Shown here one piece after another: positions 31,543-38,068 of a DNA stretch of 42,212 nucleotides. A program made the translations under genes and the position numbers. The stretch covers positions 1 to 42,212 of the forward strand of contig CAZUDI010000031.1 of the NCBI GenBank assembly GCA_964618975.1. Direction: 5' to 3'. Source of the DNA: CAZUDI01 sp964618975. GTDB lineage: Bacteria; Desulfobacterota; Desulfomonilia; UBA1062. How positions within the stretch are numbered: position 1 is the first letter of the stretch; each line of letters opens with the position of its first letter. The notes beneath the pieces are model-generated. The model was given only the letters and a program-made list of their open reading frames with translations. It was not told the DNA's origin and did not search any database.

Positions 31543-32505
31543 CTATGAGCTGAGGCGATCATCTATCGAAGCCTGAATCATGGAGGGGATCGCTTCGAGT
31601 TCAGGGGTGAAAAGGGCGGTTTTCCTCAGGGCCGTCAGGGCCTGATCGAGGAAGGATCGGGCCTGATTGCGGCATGCAAGGAAGATCTCGGGGGTGAGGT
31701 GCGCACGGATCAATGCCTGTCGCTTTGCGGGATCGGCAGAACGGATCAGCTCGGCTCTGAGCGCCGGGTGTTTTTCCAAGAGATAGATCAGGGGCAGGGT
31801 TGTACGCCCGAGCACAATATCACGGTAGGAATGATCATCTTCGTCGGTTTGGGGGGTGAGATTGATGATGTCTTCCCTGATCTGATAGGCAATCCCAACC
31901 GAGCGGCCATAGGTTGCCAGGGCTTCACTTTGAGCCTCGGATATCCGGGTAAGCAGTCCCGGTGCGCGGCTGCAATACTCAAAAAGGGTTGCGGTTTTCA
32001 TGGTGATGATTTCGAGGTAGGTCCCGATATCGGTATGAAACTGCCCTCGAAGTTCGTGATCTTTCAGTTCCCCCTCGGCCATCGTCATAATCGCCCTGGT
32101 CATCTGATGGAGTACGGGGATACTTCCCAGGGAACCGGCGAGTTCCAGCGAGCGTGAGGAGATAAAATCACCGACCAGGAGGGCGGGCTTATCCCCGTAT
32201 ACCTGATTGGCGGTGGGGTGGAACCGGCTGATTTCAGGATCTTCGGCCAGATTGTCGTGCAGTAGACCAGCGGTGTGCAGCAGTTCGACGGCATAGGCCA
32301 CGGGCAAGATCGTCTCGCTCTTCAGCCCGAGTGCTGCGGTGACTGCGAGGACGATCCGGGACCGCATGCGGGCCCCACCCGAAGCAAGGGTATACCCCCC
32401 CACGTCACTGGTATAGCTGGTCGAGCTGATGACAGCCGCACGCAACCCCTGCTCAAAATCAGGAAACATTTGTTGGTCTATATCAAACCCCCTGTGAATT
32501 ATCAA
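31543..32505 (-). CDS. Polyprenyl synthetase-family protein with altered Asp motifs
   Basis: A 320-residue protein of the trans-isoprenyl diphosphate synthase family, which joins C5 units into geranyl, farnesyl or longer diphosphates. Family blocks: GGARMRSR (normally GGKRxRP), VELLHTAGLLHDNLAED (first Asp motif; DDxxD reads DNLAE, residues 84-88), HPTANQVYGDKPALLVGDF, MKTATLF (residues 169-175) and YQIREDIINL (second motif; DDxxD reads EDIIN, residues 211-215), then GRTTLPLIYLLEK (normally GKxTLPL). Several metal- and diphosphate-binding residues are thus changed, mostly conservatively, so reduced or specialised activity is possible. The start is TTG 32505 with GAGG six bases before it; ATG 32469 is an alternative. 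It lies 87 bp after the fourth desaturase. Confidence 0.82.
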   Translation of the reverse strand: MIIHRGFDIDQQMFPDFEQGLRAAVISSTSYTSDVGGYTLASGGARMRSRIVLAVTAALGLKSETILPVAYAVELLHTAGLLHDNLAEDPEISRFHPTANQVYGDKPALLVGDFISSRSLELAGSLGSIPVLHQMTRAIMTMAEGELKDHELRGQFHTDIGTYLEIITMKTATLFEYCSRAPGLLTRISEAQSEALATYGRSVGIAYQIREDIINLTPQTDEDDHSYRDIVLGRTTLPLIYLLEKHPALRAELIRSADPAKRQALIRAHLTPEIFLACRNQARSFLDQALTALRKTALFTPELEAIPSMIQASIDDRLSS

Positions 32506-32592
32506 GGTTTACCTCGGTGCTTCTCCGGCCCGGGCACCCGGGATGAAGATCGTCTACAGGCTATGACCCCAGCCAGTGCTCTTCTGTTTCTG

Positions 32593-33936
32593 TCATGACT
32601 GGGCCTGCGCGATCACGGCCGCGGCTGCATCCTCGCCGCTGCGCAGAGCGCCTTCGACACACGAGACCAGGTACAGGTATGATCCGGCCAGGTGCAGTCC
32701 TTTGACATCCCTGAGATGGTTGCGTTTGAGGCAGTACATGGCCGGGAACTGCCCGGGAGACTCGAGACAGATCGCCTCTTTCCAGCGCACGACCTCGGCC
32801 AGGAGGACCTCTTCCGCATCCAAAGGCACGAAGCGCCGCACCTCGTCCATGACCCGGTCGATGACCTCCCCGTCCGGCAGATCGAGCAGCGCCCGGCCCC
32901 GCGCCCCATAGGTCACGCAGTGCGACAGACCCGTGCCCGGCGGGGCAAAGGCGCGCGACTTGGCGCTGCATTCGTTGAGGCCCGGCAGGAAGCTGCCCGC
33001 CGAACGCGGCAGGCTCAGGACATAGACGCCGCCGGGCAGCAGGGGCCGCTTCAGGGCCAGGGTGACATGCACCGTGGCGCTGTAGCGCACGGTTTCGAGA
33101 GGCCTGCGGATCGTGGCGGGCAGATCCGGCATGAGGGCGCGGGCCGTGGTCGCGGTGGTGGCGCAGATCACCTGGTCGGCGGGCATGAAGCCTTCGCGGG
33201 TCTCGACCCCCCGCACCCCGGTGTTGTCGATCACGATCCGCTGCACCGGGGTGGAAAGCCGGATCCGGTCGCGGCATTGTGCATAGAGGGCCGCCGGCAG
33301 GGAGCCGATGCCCTTTTCCAGCAGGAGGAGCCCCTTGTAGAGGCCCATCAGGCCGATCATGTGTGGGATGGAAACCTCTTCGGCCTCGCCCAGGGTCAGG
33401 GCCGCGACCATGGGGGCCATGGCCCAGTCGAGCGCCTCCGGGCCGCCGTACCTGAGGGTGAATTCGGCCACGCTCGTATCGCCCAGGTCGATGAGGCACT
33501 CCGGGTTCATCCGGGTGATGTCGACCGGCAGAAAACGCTTGAACATCTGGAGGCCGAGCCGCGCCATCTGGGGGTAGACCTTCAGGGGGAAGCCGCGGAA
33601 GGTGAGCAGTTCGGACGCCTCCCGCAGGAACCGCCAACCGCTGCCCGAGGCCGGCAGCGGATACATCCTATTGTCGCGCCAGTGGGCGGTCTTGAGTTCA
33701 AAGGGGAAGACCTGATCCTGCAGGCCCAGCTCGGCGCACAACCGCAGCTGGGTCAGACAGACCCGGGCCATGAACTGGGCCCCGGTATCGAAGATGAACC
33801 CCTCCTTGTGATAGCACCGGGCGCGACCACCGGCCACGGGCCCGGCCTCGAGGGTGGTGACCTCGACCCCGGCCTTCCTGAGGGCATAGGTGGCCGCCAG
33901 CCCTGCCGCGCCTGCTCCGACAACGATTACCCGCAT
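32593..33936 (-). CDS. Phytoene desaturase-like FAD-dependent oxidoreductase (fourth desaturase)
   Basis: A 447-residue flavoprotein, paralogue of the gene at 10088-11437. The FAD fold is at VIVVGAGAAGLAATYALRKA, then AGGRARCYHKEGFIFDTGAQ, and the C-terminal contact is GLHLAGSYLYLVSCVEGAL. Shared blocks include ICATTATTA, GAQF and the YSATVHVTLAL/YSACCHVMFAL segment. ATG 33936 has GAGG six bases upstream; the longer frame would start in the repeat and operator region. It lies in the same unit as the prenyl synthase, under site 7, and repeat E is in its leader. Linkage to a prenyl synthase supports an isoprenoid substrate. Confidence 0.85.
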   Translation of the reverse strand: MRVIVVGAGAAGLAATYALRKAGVEVTTLEAGPVAGGRARCYHKEGFIFDTGAQFMARVCLTQLRLCAELGLQDQVFPFELKTAHWRDNRMYPLPASGSGWRFLREASELLTFRGFPLKVYPQMARLGLQMFKRFLPVDITRMNPECLIDLGDTSVAEFTLRYGGPEALDWAMAPMVAALTLGEAEEVSIPHMIGLMGLYKGLLLLEKGIGSLPAALYAQCRDRIRLSTPVQRIVIDNTGVRGVETREGFMPADQVICATTATTARALMPDLPATIRRPLETVRYSATVHVTLALKRPLLPGGVYVLSLPRSAGSFLPGLNECSAKSRAFAPPGTGLSHCVTYGARGRALLDLPDGEVIDRVMDEVRRFVPLDAEEVLLAEVVRWKEAICLESPGQFPAMYCLKRNHLRDVKGLHLAGSYLYLVSCVEGALRSGEDAAAAVIAQAQS

Positions 33937-33960
33937 AGGAACCTCGCTTTTTTTAAGAAT

Positions 33961-34050
33961 TGCATTGCGCCCATCTCGCTGGGTCGCATTCCCGTCCTCC
34001 TTGCGGCGGCAAGGAGAATCCCAGGCCTGTCCTGGAATGCATTCCCCGGG
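33961..34050 (-). repeat. Dispersed intergenic repeat, copy E
   Basis: On the minus strand, GGACAGGCCTGGGATTCTCC, then a perfect 8-bp stem (CTCCTTGC-CGCC-GCAAGGAG), then GGGAATGCGACCCAGCGAGA. It aligns with copy D in the second half; the ATCATGGGTATGAACC part is lost or diverged. It lies in the 5' leader of the desaturase gene, oriented with it. Confidence 0.65.
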
Positions 34051-34063
34051 GAGATAAATAGCC

Positions 34064-34112
34064 TTGACTTGTGAGTTATCGATTATTAACATATAGCCTA
34101 TTCATATGTCAA
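34064..34112. promoter_or_regulatory. Bidirectional promoter with shared operator, site 7
   Basis: Rightward: TTGACT (34064-34069), 17 bp, TAACAT (34087-34092). Leftward: TTGACA (34112-34107), 18 bp, TAATAA (34088-34083). The operator GTTA-TCGATTAT-TAAC (34075-34090) lies in the overlap, so one bound protein could block both. It controls the desaturase-prenyl synthase pair to the left and the ferredoxin-like pair to the right. Confidence 0.75.
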
Positions 34113-34164
34113 TGCCGCTTTCCTCCCCTGGGAGGGAGGCAGGCCTGTCAAGGAGGTGCGTGGA

Positions 34165-34995
34165 ATGGACAGGAGGCTGCTTTACGCCCGGATGAGCAAG
34201 GTGATCTATAGGCTGACGTACAGTACGGGGCTGGTGCGTTCTCCGTTCATGCGCCGGTTCGAGAACCGGGCCCGCAAGGGCAAGCAGCGGGTGATCCAGC
34301 CCGGGGACGCCCTGGTATGCCTGCCGAACAATAAGGTCGTTCCGATCGATCAGACCGTTCAGAGCCAGGAGCTGGTCCTGCCGACCCGGGTGGTGGAGCA
34401 CTTCATCGACAAATCCGGGTACCGGGCCCTGATGAATTTCTGTATCTGCCGGGATTCGAACCGCTGCAAGGACTACCCCCGCGAACTGGGTTGCCTGTTC
34501 CTGGGGGAGACGGCCCGTCAGATCCACCCCGACCTGTGCCGGCCGGTTTCCAAGGAGGAGGCCAAGGACCATATCCGCAAGTGCCAGGAGGCCGGGCTGA
34601 TCCATATCGTGGGCAAGGCCGCGGTGGATTGCCTATGGCTCGATATCGGCCCGCACACGCACCTGTTCACCATCTGCAGCTGTTGCCCCTGTTGCTGCAT
34701 CTCGCTGGCCACGCAGTACATGCCCCCGGACTTCACCGACTGGTTTCACAAGATGCCCGGGGTCGAGGTGCGGGTGACCGAAGAGTGCTTGGGGTGCGGG
34801 GTCTGCGTGGAGCAGTGCATTTATAATGGCATAAGTCTCGAAAACGGCCGGGCCGTGATCACGGGTCAGTGCCGCGCCTGCGGGCGCTGCGTTGCGGTCT
34901 GCCCCCAGGAGGCCATCCACCTCAGCATCGAGGACCGAGACTTCGTGCAGCAGACAATCGACTTTCTCGAGCCACGCGCCGTCATTCAGGAATGA
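34165..34995 (+). CDS. Cys-rich [4Fe-4S] ferredoxin-like protein
   Basis: A 276-residue electron carrier. The C-terminal part has two ferredoxin sets: C208-C211-C214-C218 and C236-C239-C242-C246, each completed by the other set's fourth Cys as in 2[4Fe-4S] ferredoxins. Upstream lies a Cys cluster C93-x-C95 with C101 and C110, and a dense CSCCPCCC motif (171-178). The same arrangement appears in the next gene, so the two are paralogues. The dense motif is not a standard ferredoxin site. The start at 34165 has AAGGAGG eight bases before it; GTG 34156 is less likely. It overlaps the next gene by ATGA. Partner: perhaps the flavin/Fe-S modules (inferred). Confidence 0.8.
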   Translation: MDRRLLYARMSKVIYRLTYSTGLVRSPFMRRFENRARKGKQRVIQPGDALVCLPNNKVVPIDQTVQSQELVLPTRVVEHFIDKSGYRALMNFCICRDSNRCKDYPRELGCLFLGETARQIHPDLCRPVSKEEAKDHIRKCQEAGLIHIVGKAAVDCLWLDIGPHTHLFTICSCCPCCCISLATQYMPPDFTDWFHKMPGVEVRVTEECLGCGVCVEQCIYNGISLENGRAVITGQCRACGRCVAVCPQEAIHLSIEDRDFVQQTIDFLEPRAVIQE

Positions 34996-36281
34996 AGAGC
35001 AGGTACCCCCATCCACATCCGGATGAAAACCGGACGCTGCAGGTGCGGAGCACTGCGGACTATGCCGGTGTCGCGTCGTCCTACCTCGCCATCGCCCGGG
35101 CCTACTCCAGCCCGCTGTGGGCCGGGCCGCCTCTGTGCGACGAACTGGTGGCCCTGGTACAGCACATGTTCGATGCGGAAGAGGCCGGCGTCATGCAGCA
35201 TCTCCGGCTGTTCAGCCGGGGGAAGACCGCCCGCGCCATCGCCGCGGCCGAGAAGCGCCCCGGATTAGAGGTGGCCGCGATCCTGGAACGACTCACCGAG
35301 GAGAAACACATCCTCGTCAGTCGCGGCCAGCCGGGCAAGAGACGCTACTTCATGCTGCCCCTGTTTCCGGGCACGATGGAGAACATCCTTTTCTGCACCG
35401 ACCGTACCGGCCTGACCCCCTGGCACCAGGGCTTTGCCCGCCTTTTCGACGCCCTCTACGCCACCGGCTATCTGCTCGATTACGGCCGACACCCGGCCGC
35501 GATGGTGCGCTATCTGCCCGTGAATCGGAGCATCGTGCCTCCGGCGCGGGCCTGGCCGTCCGATCGGCTGGAACAGATCCTGGAGCGCTTCGATCACTTC
35601 GCCGTCACCGCCTGCCAGTGCCGGCTGACCATGGAGCTCAAGGGCTCCTCCTGCGGCAAGCCGCTGGAGACCTGTGTTATGATGGGTGGTCTGGCCGAGC
35701 GCATGGTCCACACCGGGCGCATGCGCCGGGTGGAACGGCAGGAAGTGCTCGATCTCAAGCAGCTAGCCGAGGCCAGCGGCCTGGTCACCTGGGTGGGCAA
35801 TGTCGACGCCCTGGCCGGCTCGAACATCTCCTGTTCGTGCTGCGGGTGCTGCTGTTACATGTTGCGGCTGATCACCCAGTTCAGCGCACCCGCCATGATT
35901 GCCCGTCCGCACTTCGTACCGGTTCATGACCAATCGCGCTGCCGCATGTGCGGCACCTGCGCCCTGGTCTGCCAGACGAGGGCCATCACCGTGGACCAGA
36001 CGCGTACGCTCCGCACCTGGAGCCCCGCCTGCTGCATCGGCTGCGGTCTGTGTGTCAGCGCCTGCAGCAACCAGGCCCTGCAGCTTGAGTCCATAGGGGA
36101 TATCCGCCGCCCCCCTGCCGGGGCTCTGTCCTACTTGTCCACAATCCTGCCCCCGGTGGCCCACAACACCATGCACGCGCTCCGGGCCCGGCAAAAAGGG
36201 CAACAGCAACCTTGGGTCGCTTCTGAAGCGACGGTCCAGGAAAAAACAGATCCAGATCCTAAATCCGGGGACAGGGATTGA
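34992..36281 (+). CDS. Cys-rich [4Fe-4S] ferredoxin-like protein with N-terminal winged-helix-like domain
   Basis: A 429-residue protein with three parts. Residues about 55-125 look like a winged helix (VMQHLRLFSRGKTARAIAAA, then AILERLTEEKHILVSRGQ). Residues about 200-300 repeat the Cys layout of the preceding protein: C208-x-C210 with C221 and C228, and the dense CSCCGCCC (281-288). The C-terminus has two [4Fe-4S] sets, C317-C320-C323-C327 and C348-C351-C354-C358. A DNA-binding-like domain fused to a redox protein could make it a redox-sensing regulator, or the domain may serve protein contact. It overlaps the previous stop by ATGA. The last 60 residues are low complexity. Confidence 0.8.
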   Translation: MKSRYPHPHPDENRTLQVRSTADYAGVASSYLAIARAYSSPLWAGPPLCDELVALVQHMFDAEEAGVMQHLRLFSRGKTARAIAAAEKRPGLEVAAILERLTEEKHILVSRGQPGKRRYFMLPLFPGTMENILFCTDRTGLTPWHQGFARLFDALYATGYLLDYGRHPAAMVRYLPVNRSIVPPARAWPSDRLEQILERFDHFAVTACQCRLTMELKGSSCGKPLETCVMMGGLAERMVHTGRMRRVERQEVLDLKQLAEASGLVTWVGNVDALAGSNISCSCCGCCCYMLRLITQFSAPAMIARPHFVPVHDQSRCRMCGTCALVCQTRAITVDQTRTLRTWSPACCIGCGLCVSACSNQALQLESIGDIRRPPAGALSYLSTILPPVAHNTMHALRARQKGQQQPWVASEATVQEKTDPDPKSGDRD

Positions 36282-36880
36282 GTCTTGATAATCAAAATGT
36301 TGAACATCCAGATCCCCTCGCGGTCCCGGGCACCGGCATCGTCTTGCAGCTCCTTCTCGCGAGACTTCGTGAGCAAAGGGATCTGTGCGCCCATGACAGC
36401 TTACCCAGCGGCAATGGATCTCCGCCTTTGCCGAGTCTCTCGAAGCGTTAATCCCGGTGGCCGCATCAGACGAGCCCAATGATAGTTAACCGATTGGAAT
36501 GATATGACATCATCCATAAAGCCAGGACCTCAAACAAGGGCATGCAGGAGAGGAACCCTCAAAATATACCCGCTCGCTTTTCTCTCCTGCGGTGAAGGCT
36601 TGTTCCCGGCCGGTTACGGATACGGTACCCGCCGCGGTGCAGAATCCCTTGAGGGGAACCGGGCGGGTCGCTCTGTCGTTCGGTGACGAGTTCTCTGCCT
36701 TTCAAACAACGGGGAAAGGTTCAGGAACTATGCTGCCAGGTCAGGCGCCTTGGACCTGACGCAAGACGCTATCGCTTTCCAGATCGGGTACAGATCCCTC
36801 CAGCTCTGAAGAGAGCTGAGGTGATGGGCCGCTCCCGGGGTTCAACACGGGCGCTGACGGCGACTTTCCGGGTGTTGCGC
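36282..36880. other. Long intergenic stretch, no gene recognised
   Basis: About 600 bp between the ferredoxin-like gene and the LuxR-type gene, which converge. Short frames have no ribosome sites. A perfect 7-bp hairpin, CAGCTCT-GAAG-AGAGCTG (36801-36818), lies about 60 bp beyond the LuxR stop and may terminate it. A weaker dyad CAGGTC-N10-GACCTG is at 36737-36758. No operator of the shared type is visible. Confidence 0.5.
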
Positions 36881-37834
36881 CTATTTCAGGCCCAGGAGGA
36901 ATGAGCGCAGGTTCTGCATGCGGCCCCTGAGGCCCAGCTTGCAGCGTAGGTTGCGGCGGTGGAACTCGATCGTGGAGGGGGACAGCCCCAGCAGGCCGGC
37001 CATCTCCTTGGAATCGCGGCCGTCGCGGATGAGGGCGGCGATCTGGATCTCGCGCGGGGTCAGGCGCGTGTAGGACGAGCTCAGCTGCCGGGAGAAGGCC
37101 GACACGATCTGCTCGAGGTTGCCGGTGATCACCTCCAGGCAGCAGTGCTGGCCTTCGCTGAGGGTGCTGCCCTTAAGCTTCTCCACATAGGGCAGGACCA
37201 GCCCCCGTACATTGGCCATGACATTGTCTTCCAGGTGCTGCCGGTCCTTCTCGCGTTGATCGAGCAGGATCCTGAGGGCGGCATTGAGGTCGGAGAGCTC
37301 CTGGTTGGTGCGCTCCAGGTCGTCCTGGCGCCGGGTGAGCTCGGCATTGACCCGCGCGAGCTCGGCCGTACGCCTTTGCACCTTGTGCTCGAGTTCGGCG
37401 CGGGCCTGCCAGAGGGCCTCCTCCATGGCGCGGCGACCGCTGATGTCGCGTGTGACCAGGATGGCGCCACTCAAGCGCTGCTCGTCGGAATAGAGCGGGT
37501 TGGCATGGGCCTCGGTCCAGATATAGTCGCCCCCGGCACGTCGGGAACGGTATTCCATGCGGATGGGGCGGCCTCCCTTGGTACCCTGTGAGACGTGCGC
37601 GTGGACCTGCTCCAGGTCGTCGGGGTGCACGTAGTCGTAGGCGCAGCTCCCGAGCATCTCCTGCGGATCGAACCCCAGGATGCGGCGGTGGGAGGGGCTT
37701 ACGAAGGAGAAGATGCCCTCCGGGTCTACCAGGCTCACCATGTCGGAGACATTCTCGCTGACGAGCTGGTAGAGCCGGGCGCGTGCGATGACGTCCGCGG
37801 CGGTGGGGCAGGGATGCTCTTCCATCGTGGCCAT
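36881..37834 (-). CDS. PAS-domain LuxR-family response regulator-like protein
   Basis: A 317-residue cytoplasmic regulator. A PAS domain covers residues about 20-135 (LYQLVSENVSDMVSLVDPEG; FVSPSHRRILGFDPQEMLG; WTEAHANPLYSDEQ). A coiled coil follows (ELEHKVQRRTAELARVNAEL, about 145-200), then a LuxR-type helix-turn-helix at 255-310 (LTPREIQIAALIRDGRDSKE, MAGLLGLSPSTIEFHRRNLR). It has no receiver domain, so the signal enters through PAS. ATG 37834 follows a GGGGAT-type site; ATG 37825 is an alternative. It is divergent from the hybrid kinase gene, which may supply or share its signal. Confidence 0.88.
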   Translation of the reverse strand: MATMEEHPCPTAADVIARARLYQLVSENVSDMVSLVDPEGIFSFVSPSHRRILGFDPQEMLGSCAYDYVHPDDLEQVHAHVSQGTKGGRPIRMEYRSRRAGGDYIWTEAHANPLYSDEQRLSGAILVTRDISGRRAMEEALWQARAELEHKVQRRTAELARVNAELTRRQDDLERTNQELSDLNAALRILLDQREKDRQHLEDNVMANVRGLVLPYVEKLKGSTLSEGQHCCLEVITGNLEQIVSAFSRQLSSSYTRLTPREIQIAALIRDGRDSKEMAGLLGLSPSTIEFHRRNLRCKLGLRGRMQNLRSFLLGLK

Positions 37835-38033
37835 AGGGATCCCCTTAATCGTAGGCCATGTCGCTTTCCCGCGTCAAGCCGCAAATGAATGGGGTGTTGA
37901 GGGCCGGGAGTACACGGCCCGCGCATAGAACCTGAGGGCCCCCTCCGATACGGGCCTCTTTTCCGATACCGGGGTTCTCCTGCGCCTGAGGCTCTTTTCA
38001 CCCGGACGATGCGTCTGCCACGTCGTTTGTGAC

Positions 38034-38062
38034 TTGCGTGCAGGAATATCCAGGGTTATCAT
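38034..38062 (+). promoter_or_regulatory. Promoter of the hybrid kinase gene, leaderless start
   Basis: TTGCGT (38034-38039), 17 bp, TATCAT (38057-38062). The expected transcript start is at about 38069, which is the ATG itself. No ribosome site precedes it, so a leaderless mRNA is likely. The 234 bp to the divergent LuxR gene contains no other clear element. Confidence 0.55.
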
Positions 38063-38068
38063 TGTGCT

